Source: DASQPR01 sp963797675 (GTDB lineage Bacteria > Actinomycetota > Actinomycetes > Mycobacteriales > Micromonosporaceae). Taken from it: a DNA stretch of 64,000 bases. Within the stretch, counting starts at the first letter, position 1, and the number at the start of each line of letters is the position of its first letter. The notes beneath the pieces are model-generated. The model worked only from the letters and a program-made list of their open reading frames with translations. It ran no database searches and was not told where the DNA came from. Positions 46,315 through 55,090 of this stretch are shown piece by piece. A program made the translations under genes and the position numbers. The stretch covers positions 124,001 through 188,000 of the forward strand of contig CAWCQQ010000006.1 in NCBI GenBank assembly GCA_963797675.1, read 5' to 3'.

Positions 46315-46421
46315 CACCCGATCGCAGTTCGCACCCGATTGCCCACGTAGCACCCGATTGCCCAGGTAGCACGCGATTGCCCAGGTAGCACCCGATCGCC
46401 AGTTCGCACCCGATTGCCGCG
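46315..46421. repeat. Tandem repeat, six units of 17-19 bases
   Basis: Units begin at 46315, 46332, 46351, 46370, 46389 and 46407 and share CACCCGATTGCCCAGGTAG or a close variant; the first and fifth carry CACCCGATCGC(C)AGTTCG instead. The array fills the space between two lipoprotein genes and starts 3 bases after a stop codon. Units abut without spacers, so it is not a CRISPR array. Confidence 0.85.
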
Positions 46422-46458
46422 TGGCCGTCGTGTCCTCGAATGCACGGATTGGATACAG

Positions 46459-48576
46459 ATGCAGCAGCAGATGAGCGACCGCCCGGCAATGAATCCCCGT
46501 AGGCGCGGGACACTGCGCGCGGCCGTGATCGTCGTCCTGGCGGCGGCATTGACGGCCGGCTGCACGTCTGCGGTCCATCGTGCCCAGCCCGGCGGTGGTG
46601 CCGCGAGTGGCGGTGCCACCGCCGGGCGATCGGTGCCGATCGGTGCGACGGCCTCGGTCGACGCGGACGCCTGGGCGCTGGCCGATCGCCTTGCCGCACC
46701 CGTCTACACCACCGATACGACGGCGGCTCTCGTCGCCGGTCTGGCCCGATCGGGGATCGGCACGTTCGCGGATACCACCACGCGTACGCCCGATCGGCCG
46801 GTCAGCGGAGCGGTGAGCCCGTACCGGCTGCTCGACTTCCAGGCGCACGCGCTGGCCGTGGGCGCCTGGGCCGGGAGCACGTTCAGCGGCAGCGAATTGG
46901 ACACCGTCGTGCCGTTGCCGCCTGGCCTTTCCGGATCGCCCACGACGTCCGAGCTGCTGGCCGGCTATGTTGCCGCGGCACCGTCGCCGGGCGGCGCACT
47001 GTCCCGCGCGTTGATGGCCGGTCAGGACCTGAACGACCCGTCAACGCTGCGATTCCCGACGGTGGTATTGGTGTTGTTCGCATCCGATCTGGCGACCGAC
47101 GGCGGCCGTATCGCCGCAGTCGCCGCGCGCCCGCTGCCGGCCGCAGATCAGGACATGCCCCGCGCACAACCGTCCCGTGCCACCGGTACCGGCTCGGCGA
47201 ACGCCGACGCGACGTACGCCCGGCGCTTCGACGGCATCTGTTCGCAAACCGAGTCCTGGTTCCAGAACATGATCAGCAACTTCTTCGACTCGCTCCATGC
47301 GGCCACCCCGGACAACCTGCCGGGCGCGATCGTCACCGCGATCTGGAACTGGCTGGTCGCCACGGCCCGGACATTCGTGGACCACCTGATCGGCGCGGTC
47401 ACCGGTGCCGTGCTCGGCACGATCCGCAGCATCGCCGGCGTGATCGGAACGGTTGCCAAGGAGGTTGCGACCCTGCTGCCGTACGCGGTCAAGGTGATCG
47501 CCACCGGCCCGTCCGGCGGCGCGACGTTCTTCCTCGGACACGATTCGCTCCCGGGCACGTTCACCGCCACGGTCACCGCCGGCGATCTGCCGTCCTGGCC
47601 GGCCGTCATGACCGACTGCGCGGACGCAACAGGCGTTCCGCTGCCGGAGTTCCGCAACGTCGGGGTGCCGTTGACCTGGGGCCCGCTCGTCGCCCCCAGC
47701 GACCCGCTTCTGACAACCGGTGGACCGGCCGTGGTCGCCGCGGTGACCGACGCCGACGGCGGCTCCACCCTGGCATTCCAGACCAGCCCCGACCCCGGCG
47801 ACGCGGGCGGCGAACAGCGAAACCAGGTCGACGCGATGCCGGTCGCGGTCCATCGAGCCGAACTCGACGATGCCCGACAGCGCCTGACCCAAGCTCTGTT
47901 CGGCTTCATCCCGCCGATCCTGAGGCAATTCGTATCGAGCCTGTTCGCACCGTATATCAACGGCATCCAGGACCGCCTCAACCGCATCCTCGACGCCCGC
48001 GGCCGGGGTACGGCGATCCTCGTCTACCACGGCAAAGTACCGCCGACGCCGTCACCCGCGCCGTCGCCCACGCCGTCGGCCACGCCCACCAACGGCTGCC
48101 CGGTCGCGGCCGGCACGTATACCGGGACGGAGACGAATACGTTCGTCGAGAAGGTCACCACGAGCGCCGCGGCGGTGCACGACGAGAACGACGGAAGCGG
48201 CCCGGTGACGGTGACCGTTGCTGCGGACGGCTCGGTCAGCGGCACGTGGAGCGAGCAGATGCGCGAAACGTACGACGACACCGCCCACGGCATGACCGAT
48301 GAGCGCGTGACGACCTGGGCCATGTCCGGCGGTACGATCACCGGCACCGCGTGCGGCCTGCGCCTCCTCCCGGGCCTGCTCCGGAACCTGAGCTGCCATG
48401 ACAGCATCATGGGCGCCTGCCCCACCGCACCGACGAAGACAAGTCCGCAGACGCTGCCCACGTTCGGTACGCCCAGCGCGTTGACGTCCGGTCACATCAC
48501 GTGGCAGGCGAACACCGCCCGGGACAACGGCGGCACGATCCACGACGCGTACACGATCACCGTGACCGGTCCGTAG
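46459..48576 (+). CDS. Large lipoprotein of unknown function
   Basis: About 705 residues. The basic N-terminus (NPRRRGTLRAAVIVVLAAAL) leads to lipobox LTAGC. The mature protein starts with a Gly/Ala linker and helical stretches (DADAWALADRLAAP), has a mid-region of amphipathic or hydrophobic helices (AIVTAIWNWLVATARTFVDH, GAVLGTIRSIAGVIGTVAKE), a Pro/Ser/Thr linker (PTPSPAPSPTPSATPT) and a beta-rich C-terminal domain from GTYTGTETNTFVEKVTT. Start could be ATG 46459, 46471 or 46489. I recognise no family. Its size and central hydrophobic helices are unusual for a lipoprotein. Confidence 0.65.
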   Translation: MQQQMSDRPAMNPRRRGTLRAAVIVVLAAALTAGCTSAVHRAQPGGGAASGGATAGRSVPIGATASVDADAWALADRLAAPVYTTDTTAALVAGLARSGIGTFADTTTRTPDRPVSGAVSPYRLLDFQAHALAVGAWAGSTFSGSELDTVVPLPPGLSGSPTTSELLAGYVAAAPSPGGALSRALMAGQDLNDPSTLRFPTVVLVLFASDLATDGGRIAAVAARPLPAADQDMPRAQPSRATGTGSANADATYARRFDGICSQTESWFQNMISNFFDSLHAATPDNLPGAIVTAIWNWLVATARTFVDHLIGAVTGAVLGTIRSIAGVIGTVAKEVATLLPYAVKVIATGPSGGATFFLGHDSLPGTFTATVTAGDLPSWPAVMTDCADATGVPLPEFRNVGVPLTWGPLVAPSDPLLTTGGPAVVAAVTDADGGSTLAFQTSPDPGDAGGEQRNQVDAMPVAVHRAELDDARQRLTQALFGFIPPILRQFVSSLFAPYINGIQDRLNRILDARGRGTAILVYHGKVPPTPSPAPSPTPSATPTNGCPVAAGTYTGTETNTFVEKVTTSAAAVHDENDGSGPVTVTVAADGSVSGTWSEQMRETYDDTAHGMTDERVTTWAMSGGTITGTACGLRLLPGLLRNLSCHDSIMGACPTAPTKTSPQTLPTFGTPSALTSGHITWQANTARDNGGTIHDAYTITVTGP

Positions 48577-48580
48577 CGGT

Positions 48581-48620
48581 GCCGACGCTCACCGGAGGGC
48601 GGCATCCGGTGAGCGCCGGC
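48581..48620. terminator. Bidirectional terminator between lipoprotein and alaS
   Basis: GCCGACGCTCACCGGA (48581-48596) pairs with 48605-48620 with a single mismatch around an 8-base loop. The convergent alaS stop codon is 7 bases further on. Confidence 0.8.
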
Positions 48621-48626
48621 ATTCGG

Positions 48627-51203
48627 CTATTCGACGACGGTACGGATCGCTTCGAGCGCCGCATCGACACCGCCGGGATCCGTACCGGAGCCCTGCGCGA
48701 CTTCGTCGGTACCGCCGCCCTTACCCGCGACGTACGGCGCGACCGTGCCCACCAGCCGGTGAGCGGACAGTCCGAGACCACGCGTCACGATCACGAATCC
48801 GATCCGGCCGCCGGACGGCGCAAACACGCACACCAGCCCGGTGCCGAGGCGTTCCAGCACGTCGAGAGCGAACACCCGCAACTCGGCCGCGCTCAACTCC
48901 TCATCACATGCGTGCGTGATCACCCGGCACACCAGCGGCGACGAGACCAGCGATGACGCTAGGGACGACAGACGTGCGCTCCGCAGCGCCTCGATCTGCC
49001 GCTGCGACCCGCGGAGCGCTTCGATCAGGCTCTCGATCCGCCTCGGCAGATCCGCCGCCGGCACCGCCAGCAGACCAGTGAGTCGCGTGACCAGGTCACG
49101 TTCGGTCGTGAGGTGCATGAACGCCTCGATGCCGACGCGCGCGTCGATCCGGCGTACGCCGGAGCCGACCGACGACTCCGCCACGATCGCGATCGGCCCG
49201 ATCTGCGCCGATCCGGTCACGTGCGTACCGCCGCACAGTTCGCGGGACCAGTCGCCGCCGATCTCGACCACCCGGACGTCGTTGCCGTACGCCTCGCCGA
49301 ACAGCGCGAGCGCACCGAGCGCCGTCGCCTTCGACAGCGGCATGTGCGACACGGTGACCGGCAGATCCTGGCGTACCGCCCGGTTCGCCACCATCTCCAC
49401 CTCGCCGAGCGTCGCCGGTGACAGCGCATCCGGCCACGCGAAGTCCAGCCGCAGCCGGCCGGGGCGGTTCGACGATCCACTCTGCAGCGCGGACGGGCCG
49501 AGCACCTGCCGCAGCGCCGCGTGCAAGACGTGCGTCCCGGAGTGCGCCTGCCGCGCGCCGAGCCGCCAGTCCTGATCGACGGCCGCCTCGACCGGGGTTC
49601 CGGGCGTCACGATCCCGTCGAGGACCCGGACACGATGCATCCACCGATCACCGGGAAGCTTCTGCACGTCGAGCACGTCCAGCGTCAAACCCGAGCCGGT
49701 CAGACGGCCCGCGTCGCTCGCCTGTCCACCGGACTCCGGGTAGAACGGGGTCCGGTCCAGGAACACCTCGACGATGTCGCCCGGCGACGCGTCCGGCACG
49801 AGAGCGCCGTCCCGGACCAGAGCGGTGACGGACGTATCGGCGCTGAGCTGCTCGTACCCGATAAAACTGGTCGCGGGCAGCGAGCGATAGGCGGAGCCGG
49901 AGCCGATCTCGGTCTTGCGGCTGCGGCGCGCCCGCGTGCGCTGGGAGTCCATCAACGCCCGGAACGCGGGCTCGTCCACGGTGAGGCCCGCCTCCGCGGA
50001 CATTTCCAGCGTGAGGTCGATCGGGAAGCCGTAGGTGTCGTGGAGCAGGAACGCATCCGAGCCGGACAGGACGCCGGACGAGCGGGACGCCGCGAGGTCG
50101 AAGATGCGTGAGCCCGCCGCGAGCGTGCTCCGGAACGTCTCCTCCTCGGTACGGATCACCCGGTCGATCCGCGGAAAGTCGCCGACCAGCGATGGATAGG
50201 AGGGTGCCATCAGATCCCGGACATCGGTGATCAGGTCGCCGAGTACCGGTTCGTGCACGCCGAGCAGACGGATCGAGCGCATCGCGCGGCGCAGCAGGCG
50301 GCGCAAGACGTAACCGCGTCCGTCGGTCGCCGGGGTGACACCGTCCGCGACCAGCATGACCGCCGACCGCGTGTGGTCCGCGACGATGCGCATACGGACG
50401 TCGTCCTCTCGATCGATGCCATAGCGGCGCGTCGATATCTGCGACATTCGATCCAGGATCGGACGCACCAGATCGGTCTCATAGACCGTGTCGACGCCCT
50501 GCAGGACGACCGCCGTACGTTCGAGGCCCATGCCGGTATCGACGTTGCGCGAGGGCAGCGGAGCTAGGATCGGATAGTCGTCGCCGTCGCCGTCGCCTCG
50601 GATGTCCGTCATGAACACGAGGTTCCAGATCTCCATGAAGCGGTCGGTGTCCACCGCCGGGCCACCATCCGGCCCGTACTGGGGACCCCGATCGAAGAAG
50701 ATCTCCGAGGATGGTCCGCACGGTCCGGGTACGCCCATATTCCAGAGGTTGTCCGCACGGCCGAGCCGTTGAATCCGGTCCGGCGGCAGGCCCGCGATCC
50801 GGCGCCACAGCCCGTACGCCTCGTCGTCGTCGGAGAATACCGTCACCCAGATGCGGTCGGGATCGACGCCGAGCTTGCCGAGCAGCTCCCACGCATAGGT
50901 GATCGCTTCGGCCTTGAAGTAGTCACCGAAGGAGAATGAGCCCGCCATCTGGAAGAACGTGTTGTAGCGCATGGTCACGCCGACCGCGTCGATGTCGGTG
51001 GTGCGTACGCATTTCTGCAGGCTGACGATGCGCGGCGCGGGCGGTTCGACATCGCCGAGGAAACAGGGCTTGAACGGCACCATGCCCGCGCTGACGAACA
51101 GCAGCGTCGGGTCGTCGACCGGCAGCGGCACGCCGGGCAGAAGGAGATGGTCAAGAGATTGGAAGTGGTCGCGGAACGTCGACCAAATGTCGTGGGTCAG
51201 CAC
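48627..51203 (-). CDS. alaS: Alanyl-tRNA synthetase
   Basis: A complete 858-residue class II synthetase. The catalytic part includes DDPTLLFVSAGMVPFK and MAGSFSFGDYFK; the editing domain has HSGTHVLHAALR (HxxxH) and CGGTHV (CxxxH); the C-Ala region ends GGGTDEVAQGSG. GTG 51203 is the start. The N-terminus departs from the usual actinobacterial wording (for example PPAPRIVSLQKCVRTTDIDA and MAGSFSFG), and the gene lacks its customary ruvX and mltG neighbours, so it may be a second, divergent copy; without the rest of the genome this cannot be settled. A possible leader ORF lies upstream. Confidence 0.93.
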   Translation of the reverse strand: MLTHDIWSTFRDHFQSLDHLLLPGVPLPVDDPTLLFVSAGMVPFKPCFLGDVEPPAPRIVSLQKCVRTTDIDAVGVTMRYNTFFQMAGSFSFGDYFKAEAITYAWELLGKLGVDPDRIWVTVFSDDDEAYGLWRRIAGLPPDRIQRLGRADNLWNMGVPGPCGPSSEIFFDRGPQYGPDGGPAVDTDRFMEIWNLVFMTDIRGDGDGDDYPILAPLPSRNVDTGMGLERTAVVLQGVDTVYETDLVRPILDRMSQISTRRYGIDREDDVRMRIVADHTRSAVMLVADGVTPATDGRGYVLRRLLRRAMRSIRLLGVHEPVLGDLITDVRDLMAPSYPSLVGDFPRIDRVIRTEEETFRSTLAAGSRIFDLAASRSSGVLSGSDAFLLHDTYGFPIDLTLEMSAEAGLTVDEPAFRALMDSQRTRARRSRKTEIGSGSAYRSLPATSFIGYEQLSADTSVTALVRDGALVPDASPGDIVEVFLDRTPFYPESGGQASDAGRLTGSGLTLDVLDVQKLPGDRWMHRVRVLDGIVTPGTPVEAAVDQDWRLGARQAHSGTHVLHAALRQVLGPSALQSGSSNRPGRLRLDFAWPDALSPATLGEVEMVANRAVRQDLPVTVSHMPLSKATALGALALFGEAYGNDVRVVEIGGDWSRELCGGTHVTGSAQIGPIAIVAESSVGSGVRRIDARVGIEAFMHLTTERDLVTRLTGLLAVPAADLPRRIESLIEALRGSQRQIEALRSARLSSLASSLVSSPLVCRVITHACDEELSAAELRVFALDVLERLGTGLVCVFAPSGGRIGFVIVTRGLGLSAHRLVGTVAPYVAGKGGGTDEVAQGSGTDPGGVDAALEAIRTVVE

Positions 51204-51272
51204 GGGAAGCCTTTCGCGGGTCGGTGAGCCGGGGTCGTCGAGGGGAGACGGCGGACGGCTACCGAGCAGCGA

Positions 51273-51341
51273 TCAGCGCACAGGCGCGGCGATCGGCGGC
51301 GGAGATCCGTCCGCCGGCATAGCTCGCTGCATGTGCGTCAT
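51273..51341 (-). CDS. Possible 22-residue leader peptide upstream of alaS
   Basis: ATG 51341 to TGA 51273 encodes MTHMQRAMPADG followed by a Pro/Ala-rich end, with AAGGTG 7 bases before the start. Four of 22 codons are alanine, higher than chance but not a run. It sits about 70 bases before the alaS GTG. Attenuation by charged tRNA-Ala is a conceivable role; there is no T-box. Confidence 0.3.
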   Translation of the reverse strand: MTHMQRAMPADGSPPPIAAPVR

Positions 51342-51369
51342 GACGCGTCACCTTACCCGGGTCTGCACG

Positions 51370-52149
51370 TCAATGGCGAGGCGTTATGTACAGGCTCTGC
51401 GAGCCGCGCCCGATCGGCCCTCGTACGTCACTGAGCTGGGTATCCGCCAGCCCGATTCCGCTCGGATCGATCGTGGTGACGGCGTCCAGGCAGACCCACT
51501 CGCCGGTCGGATAGCGGACCAGATGCACGGTCAGGTCCGGGTTCATGAAGATGTGGGCGCGGATGTCGAGGACCTGGCTCACGCCGTTGCCGGAGTCGGC
51601 CGCGGTGAGCACGCGCGACAGCGGATCGATCGGCTCGCCGGCCACCAGCGGAAAGCGCATCCGGAACCACACGCTCGCCGGTCCGGGTGCGGTGAAGCTC
51701 CCGATCGCGTACCGGGTCTCCATCGCCGTGTGATACCCGACCGCGAAGCGAAACGGCGTCAGCGTCGCCTCGAGATCATCCGGCGACGGCACGGTCAGCG
51801 GCAACGTCACCGCCGGTGCAACGCCGTCGGCGGCCCGGATGAGCACGGCCTCCGCCGACATGAGGACCTTCCCGCCGGCCGCGAGGTCCGCCGCCACGAC
51901 CTCGGTACTCCGTCCCGCGCGCACCACCCGGGTGGTCACGGTGAGCGGTGCGATCGGAACCGGACGAGCGATGTGGTACGCGATTCGCGCCACCCTCATG
52001 TCCGGGCGGGCATCGGCGCGATGCTCGATCGCGTACCCGAGGAGTGCCGCCGGCGGACCGGCGTGCTGCGCGCCTTCGTCCCACGGCCCGCGGGTGAGTT
52101 CGGTCGACGCGAACACGCCGTCGTCCACGGCTTCGTAGAAAGCGTCCAT
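51370..52149 (-). CDS. Acyl-CoA thioesterase family protein (double hotdog)
   Basis: A 259-residue cytosolic protein. TRGPWDEGAQHAGPPAALLG is the typical start of the first hotdog domain, and ETRYAIGSFTAPGPASVWFR begins the second; WVCLDAVTTIDPSGIGLADT is the conserved C-terminal hotdog segment. ATG 52149 has GGTGAG upstream. Members hydrolyse acyl-CoA or act as TesB-like thioesterases; the chain length is unknown. It is divergent from the M29 aminopeptidase gene, 48 bases away. Confidence 0.85.
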   Translation of the reverse strand: MDAFYEAVDDGVFASTELTRGPWDEGAQHAGPPAALLGYAIEHRADARPDMRVARIAYHIARPVPIAPLTVTTRVVRAGRSTEVVAADLAAGGKVLMSAEAVLIRAADGVAPAVTLPLTVPSPDDLEATLTPFRFAVGYHTAMETRYAIGSFTAPGPASVWFRMRFPLVAGEPIDPLSRVLTAADSGNGVSQVLDIRAHIFMNPDLTVHLVRYPTGEWVCLDAVTTIDPSGIGLADTQLSDVRGPIGRGSQSLYITPRH

Positions 52150-52197
52150 CGACTCACCATATGGCGTTGTGTGGCCGGGGCGTTCTAGGCTGCGACC

Positions 52198-53412
52198 ATG
52201 ACCGACAAAGATCGTCTCACCCGCTACGCTGACCTCGTCGTTCGTGTCGGCGTCAACGTGCAGCCCGGCCAGGGCGTCGTGCTGTCCGCCGATATCGCGC
52301 ACGCGGAGATCGCCCGCGCGGTGGTCGAACAGGCCTACCAGGCCGGTGCCGAATGGGTCGACGTTCTGTGGTCCGACGGGCCGGTGCAGAAGTCACGGTT
52401 GACGCACGCCTCGGTGGAGACACTGTCGCTCAGCCGGCAGTGGATGCTCGATCGCGTCAACGGCTGGGGCGCCGCCGGGGTCTGCCTCATCCGCCTGGCC
52501 GGAGATCCGGACCCGCACCTGCTCGACGACGTCGATCCGGCCAAGGCGGCGGCGTTCCCGATGGCGGAGGCGTTGGCACAGCGGGGCCTCATCTTCGGTG
52601 GCCAGGTGCGTTGGAACATCGTCGCAGCGCCGAACCCGGGCTGGGCGCGGCAGGTCTTCGGCGAGCCGGACACCGAACGGCTGTGGGCCGCCGTCTCCAC
52701 CGCCATGCGTCTGGACGAGCCGGACCCGGTCGAGGCCTGGCGGGAGCGGGCCGCCACGCTGACCGCCCGTGCGAAGGCGCTGGATGCTCTGGATCTCACG
52801 CAGGTGCGTTACCGGAGCGAAGGCACGGAGCTGGTGGTCGGACTCGTCCCGAACAGCCGCTGGATCGGCGGCGGGCTGGACGACGCGAACGGTTTCGCAT
52901 ACATGCCGAACATTCCCACCGAAGAGGTCTTCACCAGCCCCGATCGACGCGCGGCCGACGGCCGGATCCGGCTGACCAAGCCGGTCATCATCAACGGCCA
53001 GGTGGTCGAGGGCCTGAACGTGACGTTCGAAGGCGGTCGGATCACCGACGTCACCGCCACGACCGGCGTGGAGGCCGTCCGAGCCCAGCTGGAGACGGAT
53101 GCCGGCGCACGGAGCCTCGGCGAGGTTTCGTTGGTCGACAGTGATTCCCGGATCGCGAAGGCCGGCATCGTCTTTCACAACACGCTGTTCGACGAGAACG
53201 CCGGCTGCCATGTCGCCTGGGGGCAGAGTTTCCCGTACGCGGTCGAGGGCGGCACCGGCATGAGCGACGACGACCGGTTCGAACTCGGCCTCAACCGATC
53301 CGCCGTACATACCGATGTTGTGATCGGGGGAGCGGGCATTACCGTATCGGCAACCGGCCCGCGGGGAACCGTTGACATCATCCGCGACGATGAGTGGGTA
53401 CTCGACTACTAA
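52198..53412 (+). CDS. Aminopeptidase, M29 (thermophilic metalloprotease) family
   Basis: A 404-residue cytosolic metallopeptidase of normal family length. Metal-site segments are NIPTEEVFTSPDRR (Glu), GARSLGEVSLVDSDSRI (Glu), FHNTLFDENAGCHVAWGQ (His) and NRSAVHTDVVIGG (His and Asp), all present. It removes N-terminal residues from peptides using two metal ions. It is divergent from the thioesterase gene. The lipoprotein gene follows 25 bases later. Confidence 0.93.
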   Translation: MTDKDRLTRYADLVVRVGVNVQPGQGVVLSADIAHAEIARAVVEQAYQAGAEWVDVLWSDGPVQKSRLTHASVETLSLSRQWMLDRVNGWGAAGVCLIRLAGDPDPHLLDDVDPAKAAAFPMAEALAQRGLIFGGQVRWNIVAAPNPGWARQVFGEPDTERLWAAVSTAMRLDEPDPVEAWRERAATLTARAKALDALDLTQVRYRSEGTELVVGLVPNSRWIGGGLDDANGFAYMPNIPTEEVFTSPDRRAADGRIRLTKPVIINGQVVEGLNVTFEGGRITDVTATTGVEAVRAQLETDAGARSLGEVSLVDSDSRIAKAGIVFHNTLFDENAGCHVAWGQSFPYAVEGGTGMSDDDRFELGLNRSAVHTDVVIGGAGITVSATGPRGTVDIIRDDEWVLDY

Positions 53413-53437
53413 TCGTCTCGCACCAGGGAGATCCGCC

Positions 53438-54202
53438 ATGTCGTTCCGCCACTTTGCCGTCGTCGGGGTCGGTGTGGCGCTCGTCGTATCGCTCGCCGGC
53501 TGTACCAGTAAGGCCGGCGGCGGGTCCGGGGCGTTGTCGGGCGGCGCGAGCCCTTCGGCGGCGGTCTCGGCACCGGCGTCGCCGGCTCCGGTCGTGACGG
53601 TCACGGCGACCGTGACTCCGACCGCACCGGCAACGCCCGCCTATCCGGCCGATTATTTCGCGGCGATCCTCGGCGCGTGGAAGGCCCACGACACCGCCTA
53701 CCTGACGTTGTTGACGGACGCGACCACGGCCAGCAAGTTCTTCGGCTTCGGCAACATCAACCAGACGTGGACGGGCACCGGCGCGAACGGCGCGGCCGGT
53801 TCGACCTACCAGTCGTTCTTCAACAATGCCGGTGACTGGCTCACGCTGCGGCTGGTGAACCAGGAGACGTCGGCGAAACACTGGCACGCCGGGAGCATCA
53901 ACGCGTGGGACCAGATGACGTTCCCGAATGATCCGGTGGTGTACGTCCGGCATTTCGTCGACGCCTGGATCAACGGAAACACCGCGCGGATGAAGCTCCT
54001 GTCGAGCGCGGCGCTGACCAGCGAGTTCACCGGCATGTCCAGCAAGCCGGACCTGTCTTACACCGCCACCGGCGACGGTGCCGCAGGTCACACGTACGTT
54101 GAGGTCAAGGAGACGAGCGCAGGATTCGACGTGACGCTCGAGGTCCTCAACATGAACGTCGGCAAGCACAACGCGATCGAGAGCTGCTTCTCGGGCTGTT
54201 AG
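53438..54202 (+). CDS. Lipoprotein of unknown function
   Basis: A 254-residue lipoprotein, start ATG 53438 with GGGAG 7 bases upstream; lipobox SLAGC at about residue 24. A Ser/Ala/Pro/Val linker (SAPASPAPVVTVTATVTPTA) is followed by two similar halves: YPADYFAAILGAWKAHDTAY with FFGFGNINQTWTGTGANGAA, and PVVYVRHFVDAWINGNTARM with FTGMSSKPDLSYTATGDGAA. This is an internal duplication of an approximately 90-residue unit. The family is unknown to me. It could be co-transcribed with the aminopeptidase. Confidence 0.7.
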   Translation: MSFRHFAVVGVGVALVVSLAGCTSKAGGGSGALSGGASPSAAVSAPASPAPVVTVTATVTPTAPATPAYPADYFAAILGAWKAHDTAYLTLLTDATTASKFFGFGNINQTWTGTGANGAAGSTYQSFFNNAGDWLTLRLVNQETSAKHWHAGSINAWDQMTFPNDPVVYVRHFVDAWINGNTARMKLLSSAALTSEFTGMSSKPDLSYTATGDGAAGHTYVEVKETSAGFDVTLEVLNMNVGKHNAIESCFSGC

Positions 54203-54418
54203 CGGGATCACTCCGGTGGGATCGCGGCGTTCTTACCTGATTCGTCCATGTTTGCGGTGGTTGTCGGTCATCTGGTCGGCGGCCACCGCGGTACGTTCAG
54301 GCACAGATTGCCCCGGCGGTCATCGGTGTCGCCTGTGAACCGTCTATGCTGGCGCGGCTGTTAACGCTGTCCAACCTGATGTACAGCCCGTTCACACCCC
54401 CCGCTTCCCGGAGTCAAC

Positions 54419-54934
54419 ATGACTGAGCCAACACCCCAAGCTCCCTACCAGCCGCAGGACCCGTCGGCCGTACCTGGCCAGTACCCGCCGGCGCCGGGTC
54501 AGTACGCACCGGTACCCGGTCAGTACGCACCGGCACCCGGCCAGTACCCGCCGGCGCCGGGTCAATACGCCCCGGGTCAGTACCCGCCGGTGGTGCAGCC
54601 GCCCAAGAAGAAGTCGCGCCGCCCGATCGTGCTCAGCATCGTCGGTGTGGTCGTGCTAGTCCTCATCATCGTCGGCTTCATCGCCAGTCGGAGCGACCCG
54701 GACAATGCGAAGGTCGGCAGCTGCATGGCCGGCACCACCGCGGACACCCTCAAGATCACCGACTGCACCAACACGAACGCTACGTGGACGGTTGTCGGCA
54801 AGGTGACGACGAAGGACGAGCCGACGTCGGACGCAGCCGGCACCGACTGTGACCCGTTCCCGACCGCAACGGCCGACTTCTACAAGGGCGACAGCAGCGG
54901 CGGCTACGTTCTCTGCCTCGCGCCGAAGGCGTAA
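54419..54934 (+). CDS. LppU/SCO3897-like membrane protein with PGQY repeats
   Basis: A 171-residue protein. About 60 N-terminal cytosolic residues hold seven PGQY repeats (for example PPAPGQYAPVPGQYAP), then KKKSRR, one membrane helix (PIVLSIVGVVVLVLIIVGFI) and an exported domain with four cysteines (GSCMAG, ITDCTN, GTDCDPF, VLCLAP). The domain matches the pattern of LppU/SCO3897-like proteins. GGAG lies 5 bases before the ATG. It ends in a strong terminator. The role is unknown; proline-rich cytosolic tails often serve in protein contacts at the membrane. Confidence 0.8.
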   Translation: MTEPTPQAPYQPQDPSAVPGQYPPAPGQYAPVPGQYAPAPGQYPPAPGQYAPGQYPPVVQPPKKKSRRPIVLSIVGVVVLVLIIVGFIASRSDPDNAKVGSCMAGTTADTLKITDCTNTNATWTVVGKVTTKDEPTSDAAGTDCDPFPTATADFYKGDSSGGYVLCLAPKA

Positions 54935-54955
54935 CGCACCGAACACAGCACATCG

Positions 54956-55003
54956 CAAGAGCCGGTGACTGGCCCAGGGTTCCCTGGCCGTCACCGGCTC
55001 TTG
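54956..55003 (+). terminator. Terminator after the PGQY-repeat gene
   Basis: CAAGAGCCGGTGAC (54956-54969) pairs perfectly with 54990-55003, and an inner CCAGGG/CCCTGG adds a second stem. It is followed by tandem repeats rather than a U-tract. Confidence 0.88.
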
Positions 55004-55006
55004 TCA

Positions 55007-55090
55007 GTCTCAGTGCTCAGCTGTCTCAGTGCTCAGCGTCGTCTCAGCTTGCTCAGCTGTCTCAGTGCTCAGCCGTCTTAGGGCTCAGCC
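55007..55090. repeat. Tandem repeat, five units of 16-18 bases, entering the PAP2 coding end
   Basis: Units GTCTCAGTGCTCAGC(T/C) start at 55007, 55023, 55041, 55059 and 55075. The second and third are 18 bases, the others 16. The last unit (GTCTTAGGGCTCAGCC) includes the stop codon and last four codons of the PAP2 gene on the minus strand. The array may have grown by slippage from the gene end. Confidence 0.85.

Noticed and set aside
46315..46421. Possible CRISPR array
   Set aside because: Units abut with no unique spacers, repeats are only 17-19 bases and vary, and no cas genes are near.
48600..48960. Plus-strand ORF overlapping the end of alaS
   Set aside because: Entirely covered by the conserved C-terminal domain of alaS on the other strand and by the terminator hairpin.
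51204..51369. T-box riboswitch upstream of alaS
   Set aside because: No T-box consensus (TGGNACCGCG-like) or specifier/antiterminator structure is visible; only a short leader ORF with a ribosome site.
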